Assembly (NCBI GenBank): GCA_029547045.1
Contig: JAKPQL010000021.1
Coordinates: forward strand, 1 to 46,292
From: Deltaproteobacteria bacterium
GTDB lineage: Bacteria > Desulfobacterota > Desulfomonilia > UBA1062
Length of the DNA: 46,292 nt
Reading direction: 5' to 3'
In this document: piece by piece, positions 17,464 through 27,127 of the stretch
Numbering within the stretch: position 1 is the first letter of the stretch
Layout: every line of letters begins with the position of its first letter
Program-made: the position numbers and the translations under genes
The notes under the pieces: model-generated
Seen by the model: only the letters and a program-made list of their open reading frames with translations
What the model was told of the DNA's origin: nothing
Database searches by the model: none

Positions 17464-18911
17464 CGGCATCCTCCCTGGCACGCCTCATCCCCGGCGCCGC
17501 CCTGAGGGGGCCCGACAGGACCCTGCATTGTCTGGCCGCAGACTCGCAGCGCATCAGGCAGGGCGATGCCTTCATCGCACTGAAAGGGAGCGTTGCGGAC
17601 GGTCATGCCTACATCCCGGACGCCCTGCGCAGGGGGGCGTCCATCCTCATCTGCAATGCAGGACACGGCATGGAAAGGGTCGACGCGACGGTCCTTGCCG
17701 TTCCGGACACCCGGGCCGCACTGCCCGTGATCCTGAACGCCATGTTCCCCAAGGCCCGGGAAGTGGACATGGCGGGGATCACCGGGACCAACGGGAAGAC
17801 CACCACCACTTACCTCGCCGAGTCCATCCTGGCAAAGGCAGGCGTGTCCTGCGGGGTCATCGGCACCATCAACACCCGCTACGCAGGCATCCAGACCGCC
17901 TCGTCGCTCACCACCCCCGGGCCGGTGGACCTCTTCGAGCTGCTCCACGCCATGCGCGCGAACGGCGCCCGGGCCTGCATCATGGAGGTGAGCTCCCACG
18001 CCCTGGACCAGGACCGCGTGGCGGGCCTCACCTTCCGGTACGGCCTGTTCACGAACCTCAGCCAGGACCACCTGGACTACCACCGGGACATGGAGACCTA
18101 CTTCCAGGCCAAGCGGAGGCTCTACACACACTATCTCAGCGGGAAGGCCATCCTGAACACGGACGACGTCTACGGGATGCGCCTCTTCAGGGAGATCCCG
18201 GACGCCCTGACCTACGGGCTCGGCCCCTGGGCAGCCATCCACCCCGTCCGCACGGACAACGCTCCCTCGGGCCTCACCATGCGCATCGCCACACCCTCAG
18301 GCGAGATCGAGCTCGCCAGCAGGCTCAAGGGCATGATGAACGCCTACAACATCCTGGCCGCCGTCGGGCTGGGACAGGCCATGGGCGTGGACAACGACCA
18401 TATCCGGGCGGGCATCGAGGCACTGGCGGGCGTGCCCGGCAGGATGGAATCCGTGGACAACGCGCACGGCCTCACCATCATCGTGGACTACGCCCATACG
18501 CCGGACGCCCTGGACACGGTCCTGAAGAACGCCCGCGGCTTCACCAGGGGCAGGATCCTCGCCGTCTTCGGCTGCGGCGGAGACCGTGACCGGACCAAGC
18601 GGCCCATCATGGGGGCCATCGCCGCCGCAGGCGCCGACATCCCCGTCGTCACCTCGGACAATCCCCGCACCGAGGATCCGCTCGCAATCATCGACGAGAT
18701 CCTGCAGGGCATCCCGGAACGGGGCCATGTCTTGGTGGAGCCGGACCGATCCCTGGCCATCTGCAGGGCCATCCGCCTCATGGGCCCCGACGACTGTCTC
18801 ATCATCGCAGGCAAGGGGCACGAGGACTACCAGATCATCGGGACCACGAGGGTCCCCTTCGACGACCGGGTGTGCGTGCGGGAGTGCCTGAAGGAGGTGT
18901 ACGGGCAATGA
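17460..18911 (+). CDS. murE: UDP-MurNAc-L-Ala-D-Glu:meso-diaminopimelate ligase MurE
   Basis: A 483-residue cytoplasmic ligase that adds the third residue of the peptidoglycan stem peptide. It starts at ATG 17460 behind GGAGGAGG, overlapping the ftsI stop; the much longer open frame upstream in this phase is only an antisense-like extension through ftsI. Motifs: ATP loop GITGTNGKTTTTY, MEVSSHALDQDR, and DNPRTEDP. DNPR is the motif that marks meso-diaminopimelate rather than lysine specificity, so the wall is predicted to be of the usual Gram-negative kind. Confidence 0.97.
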   Translation: MTASSLARLIPGAALRGPDRTLHCLAADSQRIRQGDAFIALKGSVADGHAYIPDALRRGASILICNAGHGMERVDATVLAVPDTRAALPVILNAMFPKAREVDMAGITGTNGKTTTTYLAESILAKAGVSCGVIGTINTRYAGIQTASSLTTPGPVDLFELLHAMRANGARACIMEVSSHALDQDRVAGLTFRYGLFTNLSQDHLDYHRDMETYFQAKRRLYTHYLSGKAILNTDDVYGMRLFREIPDALTYGLGPWAAIHPVRTDNAPSGLTMRIATPSGEIELASRLKGMMNAYNILAAVGLGQAMGVDNDHIRAGIEALAGVPGRMESVDNAHGLTIIVDYAHTPDALDTVLKNARGFTRGRILAVFGCGGDRDRTKRPIMGAIAAAGADIPVVTSDNPRTEDPLAIIDEILQGIPERGHVLVEPDRSLAICRAIRLMGPDDCLIIAGKGHEDYQIIGTTRVPFDDRVCVRECLKEVYGQ

Positions 18912-20278
18912 AGATCAGCGCGCGGGACGTGGCTTCCTTCACGGACGGGTACATCCTCTCCGGCGACGAGGACACGGTCTTCACCGGGGTGTCCACCGAC
19001 TCCCGGAGCATCTCGGAAGGCGACCTCTTCGTGGCGCTGCGCGGGGACCGCTTCAACGGCCACGCATTCATCCCGACAGCCGTCTCCCGGGGGGCCACCG
19101 GGGTGGTGACCATGGAGGACGTCCCGCGCAACGGCACCGTGATCATCTCCGTGGAGGACACCCTGCAGGCGCTGGGCGACATCGCCCTGGGGGTGAGGAA
19201 CCGGTACGACACGGCCATCGTGGGCGTCACCGGCTCCACGGGAAAGACCACGGTGAAGGAGTTCTGCGCCTCCATCCTGTCGCTCCAGGGCTCCTGCCTG
19301 AAGACCGAGAAGAACTACAACAACCTCATCGGGGTCCCCCTGGCCCTGCTCGCGCTGGGTCCAGAGTACGAATTCGCGGTCATCGAGATGGGCACGAACC
19401 GGTTCGGGGAGATCGACCGGCTCTCCTTCATCACCAGGCCCAGGGTGTCCATCATCACCAACATCAATCCCGTGCACCTGAACGGGCTGCGGAGCATATC
19501 GGGCATCATCAAGGAGAAGCAGGCCATCTTCCGGAACACGGCCAAGTTCGGCATGGCCGTGATCAACCCGTCGCTCGAACACATGGACAAGATCGAGGTC
19601 CCCTCGCACCTGCAGACCATCACCTACTCCCACAAGGACCCGGCGGACATCACACTCGTGTCCATCGAGCACCAGGGGCTCGACGGGAGCGACATCGAGG
19701 TGGACCTGGCGGGCAGGACGATGCGCACCCACGTGCCGCTCCCCGGCATGCACAACGTCGTCAACGCCCTGGGCGCATGCGCCTGCGCGGTGGCGCTGGG
19801 CATCGACCCGGAGATCATCGCCGCGGGCGTACGCCAGGCGAAGTTCCCGGGCATGCGGTCCGAAATCATCGTGTCCGAGCACATGACCATCATCAACGAC
19901 TGCTACAACGCGAACCCCGCCTCCATGAGGGCGGCGCTCGCCATGCTGGCCGACGCGCCCCACACCCTCAAGGTGGCCGTGCTCGGCGACATGCTGGAGC
20001 TCGGCAAGGACAGCCGGTTCTGGCACGAGGAGCTGGGGAGGTGGGTGGGCGAGACGCGCATCGACCGGCTCATCTGCATCGGCGAGATGGCGCAGGCGGT
20101 CTGCGACGCCGCCGCGGCCTCAGGCCTCGACCCTGCAGCCATCCGAAGGGTTGAGAAGATGGACGAGATCCTCTACAACATGCAGGACCTCTTCGACAGG
20201 GACGCCATGGTGCTGGTGAAGGCGTCCAGGGCCCTCAAGCTCGACCAGGTGGTCAACCAGCTCAAGGCGGTGGCATAG
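18908..20278 (+). CDS. murF: UDP-MurNAc-tripeptide:D-Ala-D-Ala ligase MurF
   Basis: A 456-residue ligase that adds D-Ala-D-Ala to complete the UDP-MurNAc-pentapeptide. It starts at ATG 18908 ([11 protein letters not shown]), nine bases after AAGGAGG, overlapping murE as ATGA. Motifs include [14 protein letters not shown] (ATP loop), [29 protein letters not shown] and [16 protein letters not shown]. The D-Ala-D-Ala ligase (ddl) that makes its substrate is not in this cluster, whereas alanine racemase is. Confidence 0.97.
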   Translation: MKISARDVASFTDGYILSGDEDTVFTGVSTDSRSISEGDLFVALRGDRFNGHAFIPTAVSRGATGVVTMEDVPRNGTVIISVEDTLQALGDIALGVRNRYDTAIVGVTGSTGKTTVKEFCASILSLQGSCLKTEKNYNNLIGVPLALLALGPEYEFAVIEMGTNRFGEIDRLSFITRPRVSIITNINPVHLNGLRSISGIIKEKQAIFRNTAKFGMAVINPSLEHMDKIEVPSHLQTITYSHKDPADITLVSIEHQGLDGSDIEVDLAGRTMRTHVPLPGMHNVVNALGACACAVALGIDPEIIAAGVRQAKFPGMRSEIIVSEHMTIINDCYNANPASMRAALAMLADAPHTLKVAVLGDMLELGKDSRFWHEELGRWVGETRIDRLICIGEMAQAVCDAAAASGLDPAAIRRVEKMDEILYNMQDLFDRDAMVLVKASRALKLDQVVNQLKAVA

Positions 20279-20279
20279 G

Positions 20280-21359
20280 ATGCTCTACCACCTCCTCTAC
20301 CCCCTGCACACGGTCTTCATCGGCTTCAACGTCTTCAAGTACATCACCTTCCGGGCCATCTACGCCACCATCCTGGCCCTGCTCATCACGCTCATGCTGG
20401 GCCCCTGGTTCATCGAGAAGATGGCCAACCTGCGTCTGAAGGAGCGCATCAACGGCCACACCCCCGAGACCCACCGGGGCAAGTCGGGCACCCCCACCAT
20501 GGGCGGGCTCCTCATCGTGGGGGCCATGGTCTTCTCCACCCTCCTGTGGGCCGACCTCTTCAACGTGTACGTGTGGCTGGGCCTCGCCGTGCTCGTGAGC
20601 TACGCGCTGCTGGGATTCATCGACGACTACGTCAAGACCGTGAAGGGCAACATGCGGGGCCTGCCCGGAAGGCTGCGGCTGCTCGTCGAGTTCGCCGTGG
20701 CCGCCGCCGTGGGCGTGGCGCTCACGAGCACGCCGGGGTTCGACGACAGCATCACGATCCCGTTCTTCAAACACATCCACCTCGACCTCGGGGTGTTCTA
20801 CATCCCCTTCGTCATGGTGGTCATCGTGGGAACGGCGAATGCCGTGAATCTCACCGACGGGCTGGACGGGCTGGCCATCGGACCCTGCACCATCGCCGCG
20901 GCGACCTACATCCTGTTCGCCTATGTCACGGGCAACTTCAAGGCGGCGGGCTACCTCCAGGTCCAGTTCATCCCGGGCATCGGGGAGCTGAGCATCTTCC
21001 TCGGCGCCCTGGTGGGGGCCGGCATGGGGTTCCTCTGGTACAACTCGTACCCCGCCCAGGTGTTCATGGGGGACGTGGGCTCGCTCAGCCTCGGGGGCAT
21101 CCTGGGCTGCGTGGCCGTGATGACCAAGCAGGAGATGCTCCTGCTCATCGTGGGCGGCATCTTCTTCATGGAGGTGATCTCGGTCATCCTCCAGGTCGGC
21201 TTCTTCAAGTTCACCAACGGCAAGCGGATCTTCAAGATGGCACCGATCCACCATCACTTTGAGCTGAAGGGGTGGCCGGAACCGAAGATCATCGTGCGGT
21301 TCTGGATCATATCCATATTCCTTGCAATGGTCGCGATCTCGACCTTGAAGCTGAGGTGA
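20280..21359 (+). CDS. mraY: Phospho-MurNAc-pentapeptide transferase MraY
   Basis: A 359-residue polytopic membrane enzyme that joins UDP-MurNAc-pentapeptide to undecaprenyl phosphate to give lipid I. Signatures: [17 protein letters not shown] (aspartates), [24 protein letters not shown] and the C-terminal [13 protein letters not shown] histidine motif. About ten membrane helices are expected. It starts one base after the murF stop, without a strong ribosome binding site, so translation is probably coupled. Confidence 0.97.
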   Translation: MLYHLLYPLHTVFIGFNVFKYITFRAIYATILALLITLMLGPWFIEKMANLRLKERINGHTPETHRGKSGTPTMGGLLIVGAMVFSTLLWADLFNVYVWLGLAVLVSYALLGFIDDYVKTVKGNMRGLPGRLRLLVEFAVAAAVGVALTSTPGFDDSITIPFFKHIHLDLGVFYIPFVMVVIVGTANAVNLTDGLDGLAIGPCTIAAATYILFAYVTGNFKAAGYLQVQFIPGIGELSIFLGALVGAGMGFLWYNSYPAQVFMGDVGSLSLGGILGCVAVMTKQEMLLLIVGGIFFMEVISVILQVGFFKFTNGKRIFKMAPIHHHFELKGWPEPKIIVRFWIISIFLAMVAISTLKLR

Positions 21360-21364
21360 AGCCC

Positions 21365-21499
21365 ATGCAGACAGCCACGGAAGCCATCGACTACCTGCAG
21401 GCGCTCCTGAGCGTGTATCAGGAGAACGAGGATCAGGTCCTCGCGTCGCTCATCGTGCAGATACAGCTGAGACTGGAGGGAATGAAGGCGTGCGCGTAG
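21365..21499 (+). CDS. Small ORF between mraY and murD, 44 codons
   Basis: MQTATEAIDYLQALLSVYQE begins a 44-residue open frame with its own AGGTGA site five bases or so upstream of ATG 21365. It follows mraY by five bases and overlaps the murD start by ten. The peptide is predicted to be helical, with acidic and hydrophobic residues and no membrane segment. I recognise no family. It may be a real small protein or a translated leader that couples mraY to murD; only conservation can tell these apart. Confidence 0.5.
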   Translation: MQTATEAIDYLQALLSVYQENEDQVLASLIVQIQLRLEGMKACA

Positions 21500-22785
21500 T
21501 GGTGTGGGGGACTGGGATCACGGGTGTGACCACCGCCCGCGTGATGGCGCTCAGGGGCCACGAGGTCCGGCTCGTGGACGAGAAGATGCCGGACAAGGCG
21601 CCGGACATGCCGGTCAGCCTCATCGGGGAGGCTGACCTGGAGTGGGCGGACCTCGTGATCCCGAGCCCCGGGGTCCCCCGCCATCACCCCCTGCTGGCAA
21701 AGGCACGGAAGGTGCTCTCAGAGATCGAGGTGGCCGCATCCATGCTCTCGGGCAAGCTCATCGCCGTGACGGGCACCAACGGCAAGACCACCACCACGAC
21801 GCTGATCCACAGGATCCTGCAGGCATCCTCGCTGGACGCGGGCATCGGCGGGAACATCTCGCCGCCGCTCATCGCACTGGTCGACGCCGACCCCGCATAC
21901 ATAGCGGCGGAGATCAGCTCCTTCCAGCTGGAGTGGGTCGAGTCCTTCAGGCCGTTCATCGGCATCTGCATGAACATCACCCCGGACCACCTGGACCGGT
22001 ATGCCGGCATGGAGGAGTACGTCTTCTACAAGCTCAGGCTCTTCGCGAACCAGACCCGTGACGACATCGCCATCGTCAACGACGACGACGAGTACCTCAA
22101 GGGCATACCCCTCGCTGCACGCCGGGCGGTCTTCTCCATGACGCACCCCACCGCGGGCGACGGCGCCTACATCAGGGATTCCCGCATCATCTTCACCGGG
22201 GCCGTGGCGGGTGTCGGCCCTGAAGTCCCTCCGGCCCGGTCCGTGGGGGGCGGCGTCATCGAGGACATGCTGGCAACGGCCCTCGCCGGGAGGTTCCTCG
22301 GCGTGGCGAACGAGGTGATGGAGGAGGTGTTCGGCAGCTTCAGGGTGATCCACCACCGGTTCGAGCTCGTGGACACCATCGACGGCGTGACCTTCATCGA
22401 CGACTCCAAGGCCACCAACGTGGGCGCGCTTGACAAGGCGCTGGCCACCCTTTCGTCGCCGGTCATCCTCATCCTGGGCGGCAAGGACAAGGGGGGTGAC
22501 TTCGGCGTGATCGCCCGGCGCTACAAGGGCGGCATCAGGAAGGCGTATCTCATCGGCGAGGCATCCGGGCGCATCGAGGGCGAGCTCTCGGGGATCGTGC
22601 CCACCGAGAGGGCGCCGGACATGCACGAGGCGGTGGTTCGGGCGTACAGGGGCGCTTCCCCGGGCGATGTGGTCCTGCTGAGCCCGGGGTGCGCGAGTTT
22701 CGACATGTACACGAGTTATGCACACAGGGGAGAGGTGTTCCGGGAATGCGTCCGTGGAATCTTGCAGAGCACGCGAGAGAGATAG
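21490..22785 (+). CDS. murD: UDP-MurNAc-L-alanine:D-glutamate ligase MurD
   Basis: A 431-residue cytoplasmic ligase that adds D-glutamate to UDP-MurNAc-L-Ala. It starts at GTG 21490 (MRVVVWGTGITG), giving a complete N-terminal nucleotide-binding fold. Motifs: IPSPGVP, AVTGTNGKTTTTTL, AAEISSFQLEW, NITPDHLDRY, DDSKATNVGA, LGGKDKGGDF and LSPGCASFDMY. It overlaps ftsW by 40 bases, one of the longest overlaps in the cluster. Confidence 0.96.
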   Translation: MRVVVWGTGITGVTTARVMALRGHEVRLVDEKMPDKAPDMPVSLIGEADLEWADLVIPSPGVPRHHPLLAKARKVLSEIEVAASMLSGKLIAVTGTNGKTTTTTLIHRILQASSLDAGIGGNISPPLIALVDADPAYIAAEISSFQLEWVESFRPFIGICMNITPDHLDRYAGMEEYVFYKLRLFANQTRDDIAIVNDDDEYLKGIPLAARRAVFSMTHPTAGDGAYIRDSRIIFTGAVAGVGPEVPPARSVGGGVIEDMLATALAGRFLGVANEVMEEVFGSFRVIHHRFELVDTIDGVTFIDDSKATNVGALDKALATLSSPVILILGGKDKGGDFGVIARRYKGGIRKAYLIGEASGRIEGELSGIVPTERAPDMHEAVVRAYRGASPGDVVLLSPGCASFDMYTSYAHRGEVFRECVRGILQSTRER

Positions 22786-23873
22786 ACTTTGACGTCATCT
22801 TCTTTCTCGCCACCATGGCCCTGCTCGTGCTGGGCACGGTGATGATCTTCTCGTCGAGCTACTTCATCTCCAAGGAGCTCTACGGGAACGGCATCACCAT
22901 GACCAGGAAGCACCTCTTCCATGTGATGATGGGCACCGCGGCCATGGCGGGGTTCATGAGCCTGGACTACCGGAGGCTCTCCGCCAGGGGCCTGGTCATG
23001 GCGGCGCTGATGGGAAGCGCCCTCGCCCTGGTGCTGTGCTTCGTGCCTTTCGTCAGCCACTCGGGCGGGGGGTCCCGGCGGTGGATCGGGTTCGGCCCCG
23101 CGACCTTCCAGGCCTCCGAGCTCGCCAAGATGGCGCTGATCCTCTTCATGGCCAACTACCTCTCCCGCAAGGCGCGCTTCATGGGCGACTTCACCCAGGG
23201 CCCCCTGCCTGTCCTGCTTGTCACGGCGCTGGTGTGCGTGCTCATCTTCATCGAGCCCGACTTCGGCACCGCCGCGGCCATCGGCATCTGGTCCGTCATG
23301 ATGCTCTTCATTGCGGGCATGCGCGTCAAGCACCTTGCCATGCTGATCGCCGCGGTCCTCCCCCTGGGCATCGCCGCCATGGTGCTGGAGCCCTACCGGT
23401 TCGCCAGGCTCAAGGCCTTCATGAACCCCTGGGACGACATGCTGGGCATCGGCTACCAGATCATCCAGGCCATGGTGGGCTTCGCCAACGGCAGGGTCTT
23501 CGGGTCCGGCCTCGGCGAGGGCAGCCAGAAGCTCTTCTTCCTGCCTGCCCCCCACACGGACTTCATCATGGCAGTGGTGGGGGAGGAGCTCGGCTTTGCC
23601 GGGGTGCTCCTGGTGGCGGTGCTTTTCGGCGTCTGGATCTGGCGAGGCTTCTGCATCGCGCAGGCCACCAACGACTCCTTCGGACACCACCTGGTGCTGG
23701 CCTCGGTCTGCCTCATCGGGCTCCAGGCGGTGCTCAACATGGGCGTGGCCCTGTCCGTTCTGCCCACCACCGGCATCGCCCTGCCCTTCTTCAGCTACGG
23801 CGGTTCCCCCCTGCTCAGCACCATGTGCATCTGCGGGGTGATCCTCTCCGTGTCCAGGAGGGCCCGCATATGA
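22746..23873 (+). CDS. ftsW: Septal peptidoglycan polymerase FtsW (SEDS family)
   Basis: A 375-residue polytopic membrane glycosyltransferase that polymerises lipid II at the septum with FtsI. I start at ATG 22746 (MRPWNLAEHAREIDFD); the upstream in-frame start lies further inside murD. SEDS motifs are visible: GGGSRRWIGFGPATFQASELAKMALI, EPDFGTAAAI, HTDFIMAVVGEELGF and the end LPFFSYGGSPLLSTM. The aspartate in EPDFGT is the presumed catalytic residue. Confidence 0.96.
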   Translation: MRPWNLAEHAREIDFDVIFFLATMALLVLGTVMIFSSSYFISKELYGNGITMTRKHLFHVMMGTAAMAGFMSLDYRRLSARGLVMAALMGSALALVLCFVPFVSHSGGGSRRWIGFGPATFQASELAKMALILFMANYLSRKARFMGDFTQGPLPVLLVTALVCVLIFIEPDFGTAAAIGIWSVMMLFIAGMRVKHLAMLIAAVLPLGIAAMVLEPYRFARLKAFMNPWDDMLGIGYQIIQAMVGFANGRVFGSGLGEGSQKLFFLPAPHTDFIMAVVGEELGFAGVLLVAVLFGVWIWRGFCIAQATNDSFGHHLVLASVCLIGLQAVLNMGVALSVLPTTGIALPFFSYGGSPLLSTMCICGVILSVSRRARI

Positions 23874-24928
23874 AGGTGCTCGTCACCGCGGGAGGTACGG
23901 GCGGCCACATCATGCCGGCCGTGGCCATCGCCGAGGCCGTGCGGTCGCTCAGCCCCGGGGCGGAGATCCTGTTCGTGGGCACGGACAGGGGCATGGAGGA
24001 GCGCATTGCCCGGCTGAACGGCCTGGACTTCGTGGCGCTGCCGGCACTGGGCATCAAGGGCAAGTCAGCGTCACACCTCGCCCGGGCCCTGCTGGTCAAC
24101 ACCCGGGCCTTCGCCCGCGCCCTGGGCATCGTCAGGGGGTTCGCACCGGACTGGGTCATCGGCACGGGCGGGTACGTCACGGGCATGGTGGTGCTCGCGG
24201 GCAGGGTCCTGGGATGCACCTGCGCCATCCAGGAGCAGAACGCCGTGCCCGGCCTCACCAACCGGCTGCTCGGCCGCATCGTGCACCGGGTGTACCTCTC
24301 CTTCCCGGACACGACGGGCAGGTTCGATCCTTCCCGGGCACGCCTCACGGGCAACCCCCTGCGCAGGGCCCTGGTCCAGGCACGCCGGGACGCGAAGCCC
24401 GGGTACCTCCTCGTCCTGGGTGGCAGCCTGGGGGCGAGCAGCATCAACCGGGCCGCCGTGGGCGCGCTCAAGGTCCTCAGGGACAGGGGCATCGCTCCGG
24501 AAGTGGTCCACCAGTGCGGCAGCGTCGACTGCCAGTGGGTATCGGACGAATACCGCGGTTCGGGGATCCGGGCACAGGTGCATGCCTTCATCGACGACAT
24601 GGCATCGGTCTATGCGGGGGCGGCGCTCGCTGTGTCACGGTGCGGGGGCATCACGCTGGCGGAGCTGTCCGCACTGGGGCTGCCCTCCATCATGATCCCC
24701 TTCCCCCACGCCTCCGACGACCACCAGAGCGCGAACGGCAGGTACGTGGCGGAGCGCGGGGGAGGCTGGCTCATCGCGGAACGAGAGCTCACGGCCGAGC
24801 GGCTCGCATCAGAGATACAGGCCAGGCTCACGGACACCCGGGGCCTGGAGACGGCATCGGAAAACATGCGCGGCATCGGCCTTGGCGCCGGGGCCCGGAT
24901 CATCGCAGAGGAGATCGCAGGTGTTTAG
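23870..24928 (+). CDS. murG: UDP-GlcNAc transferase MurG (lipid II synthesis)
   Basis: A 352-residue GT28 enzyme that adds GlcNAc to lipid I at the inner face of the membrane. It starts at ATG 23870 behind AGGAGG, overlapping the ftsW stop. Motifs: VTAGGTGGHIMPAVAIAEA, GTGGYVTG, QEQNAVPGLTNRLL, TGNPLRR, LVLGGSLGASSIN, SRCGGITLAEL and PFPHASDDHQ. Length is normal. Confidence 0.97.
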   Translation: MKVLVTAGGTGGHIMPAVAIAEAVRSLSPGAEILFVGTDRGMEERIARLNGLDFVALPALGIKGKSASHLARALLVNTRAFARALGIVRGFAPDWVIGTGGYVTGMVVLAGRVLGCTCAIQEQNAVPGLTNRLLGRIVHRVYLSFPDTTGRFDPSRARLTGNPLRRALVQARRDAKPGYLLVLGGSLGASSINRAAVGALKVLRDRGIAPEVVHQCGSVDCQWVSDEYRGSGIRAQVHAFIDDMASVYAGAALAVSRCGGITLAELSALGLPSIMIPFPHASDDHQSANGRYVAERGGGWLIAERELTAERLASEIQARLTDTRGLETASENMRGIGLGAGARIIAEEIAGV

Positions 24929-26291
24929 GGGCATAACCAGGATCCATTTCGTGGGCATCGGGGGCATCGGCATGAGCGGCATCGCCGAGCTGCTTCTCAA
25001 CCTCGGATTCACCGTGACCGGCTCCGACGTGTCCGACTCGGAGTCCGTACACCGGCTCCGCTCCCTGGGCGCAGTGATCCACATCGGCCACGCCCCGGAG
25101 AACATAGGGGACGCCCAGGTGCTGGTCTACTCGTCCGCAGTGGGTCTCGACAACCCCGAGTGCGTCGCGGCCAGGACCAGGACCCTGCCCGTGATCCCCC
25201 GGGCCGAGATGCTCGCCGAGCTCATGCGCATGAAGTTCTCCATTGCCATCGCCGGGACGCACGGCAAGACCACCACCACCTCCATGCTGGCCACGATCCT
25301 CGCCATGGCGGGCAAGGACCCCACCGCGGTCATCGGGGGAAGGCTGGACATGTTCGGCTCCAACGCCAGGCTCGGCGATGGTGAACTCCTGGTGGCCGAG
25401 GCTGACGAGAGTGACCGGTCGTTCCTCAAGCTGGCTCCCATCGTGGCCGTGGCCACCAACATCGAGGAGGAGCACATGGACTGCTACCGGGATATCGACG
25501 ACATCCGCGACACCTACGTGCAGTTCCTCAACAAGGTCCCCTTCTTCGGCTTCGACATGGTCTGCCTGGACGACGCCAACATCCAGCACATCCTGCCCCG
25601 GCTGGAGCGGAAGGTCATCACCTACGGATCCCACACCCAGGCCATCTACAGATACACCGAGCCGGAGTTCTCCGGCCTCACTACGACGTTCACCGCGCAC
25701 CGCAAAGGCCAGGTGCTCGGCGAGGTCACCCTCGGCGTGCCGGGAAAGCACAACTGCCTCAATGCCCTGGCCGCCATAGCCACCTCCCTGGAGCTCGGCA
25801 TCGACTTCGACGTGATCAGGCAGGGGCTGGCCTCCTTCAAGGGGGTCCAGCGCCGGTGCCACGTGCGCGGCGAGAAAAAGGGCATCACCGTCATGGACGA
25901 CTACGGCCACCACCCCACGGAGATCCGCATGACGCTGGCCGGCATCAAGAACGGCTTCCCCAAGCGCCGCATCATCGCGGTCTTCCAGCCGCACCGCTAC
26001 ACCAGGACCCGGGACCTGTTCGAGGGCTTCGTGAACTCGTTCTACGACGCCAGCAGGCTCTACATCACCGAGATCTACCCGGCCTCTGAGCAGCCCATCG
26101 AGGGGGTGAGCGGCCAAAGGCTCTTCGAGGAGATCAAGAACCACGGGTACCGGGACGCCTTCTACGTGCAGAACAAGGAGGACCTGCCGGACGTGCTCCT
26201 GAAAGGCATCAGGAAGGGAGACCTCGTCATCTTCCTGGGCGCCGGGGACGTGTGGCGCCAGGGGCTCAGGGTTCTGGAGAGGCTTGGATGA
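24921..26291 (+). CDS. murC: UDP-MurNAc:L-alanine ligase MurC
   Basis: A 456-residue cytoplasmic ligase for the first amino acid of the stem peptide. The start is GTG 24921 (MFRGITRIHFVGIGGIGMSG), behind GAGGAG and overlapping murG by eight bases. Motifs: GIGGIGMSGIAE, AIAGTHGKTTTTSML, EADESDRSFL, NIEEEHMDCY, GKHNCLNALAAI, MDDYGHHPTEI and FQPHRYTRTRDLFEGF. It is followed by murB with a 4-base overlap. Confidence 0.97.
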   Translation: MFRGITRIHFVGIGGIGMSGIAELLLNLGFTVTGSDVSDSESVHRLRSLGAVIHIGHAPENIGDAQVLVYSSAVGLDNPECVAARTRTLPVIPRAEMLAELMRMKFSIAIAGTHGKTTTTSMLATILAMAGKDPTAVIGGRLDMFGSNARLGDGELLVAEADESDRSFLKLAPIVAVATNIEEEHMDCYRDIDDIRDTYVQFLNKVPFFGFDMVCLDDANIQHILPRLERKVITYGSHTQAIYRYTEPEFSGLTTTFTAHRKGQVLGEVTLGVPGKHNCLNALAAIATSLELGIDFDVIRQGLASFKGVQRRCHVRGEKKGITVMDDYGHHPTEIRMTLAGIKNGFPKRRIIAVFQPHRYTRTRDLFEGFVNSFYDASRLYITEIYPASEQPIEGVSGQRLFEEIKNHGYRDAFYVQNKEDLPDVLLKGIRKGDLVIFLGAGDVWRQGLRVLERLG

Positions 26292-27127
26292 GGATGGCAC
26301 GCATGGTCAGCGCACAGGACATCACCTCCATGCACTGCGGGGGGAGTGTCGCGTGCATCTTCGAGCCCGAGGGCCCAACCGAGCTTGCAGGGCTCCTGCA
26401 TGAGCACCCGGACCTGCTCGTCCTGGGCGGGGGAACCAACACCATCTTCGGGGATGACGTCTTCACGCGGCCCGTGGTGCGCCTGGGCGCGGAGTTCGCC
26501 TTCGTCGAGGAGGCCCCGGGCGGCATCAGGGCGGGGGCAGCGACATCCATGAAGCGGCTGGTGTCGTACTGCATCCGCACCGGCCTCTCCGGCATCGAGT
26601 TCATGGCCGGCATACCGGGCACCCTGGGAGGGGCACTGTACATGAACGCCGGCACCGCGGACAACGGCATCATGGACGCCGTGATCGAGATCGAGCTCAC
26701 CGACGCCTCGGGCAGCCGCACCCTGGCCAGGGACCGGATCGACTGCTCATACCGCAGCGGGGGAATCCCGGAAGGAAGCGTGATCACCGCTGCCAGGCTC
26801 TCCCTGCAGGGCGCCCGTTACGACGAGGTGCGCAGGAACGTGCTGGCCTTCCTTGCCAGACGCAAAGCCCAGCCCAGGGGCTTCAGCGCGGGCTCCGTGT
26901 TCCGGAACCCCCAGGGACACGCCGCCGGGAAGCTCATCGACCAGGCCGGGTTCAAGGGCAGGCGCATCGGAGGCGCAAAGGTCTCGGAGATCCACGCGAA
27001 CTTCATCATCAACGACGGACATGCAAGCACAGCGGACGTCAGGGAGCTGATACGCCTCGTGAAACAGGGCGTGAAGGAGCGGTTCGGGATCGAGCTGACA
27101 GAGGAGGTGAGGATCGTTGGTCAGTGA
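26288..27127 (+). CDS. murB: UDP-N-acetylenolpyruvoylglucosamine reductase MurB
   Basis: A 279-residue FAD enzyme that reduces UDP-GlcNAc-enolpyruvate to UDP-MurNAc. It starts at ATG 26288 behind GGAGAGG. FAD-binding segments are LVLGGGTNTIFGDD and EFMAGIPGTLGGALYMNAG; the catalytic serine is in SAGSVFRNP, followed by EIHANFIIN, and a C-terminal glutamate in EEVRIVG. The short form points to the type II enzymes that lack the tyrosine loop. It overlaps ftsQ by 11 bases. Confidence 0.96.
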   Translation: MRMARMVSAQDITSMHCGGSVACIFEPEGPTELAGLLHEHPDLLVLGGGTNTIFGDDVFTRPVVRLGAEFAFVEEAPGGIRAGAATSMKRLVSYCIRTGLSGIEFMAGIPGTLGGALYMNAGTADNGIMDAVIEIELTDASGSRTLARDRIDCSYRSGGIPEGSVITAARLSLQGARYDEVRRNVLAFLARRKAQPRGFSAGSVFRNPQGHAAGKLIDQAGFKGRRIGGAKVSEIHANFIINDGHASTADVRELIRLVKQGVKERFGIELTEEVRIVGQ

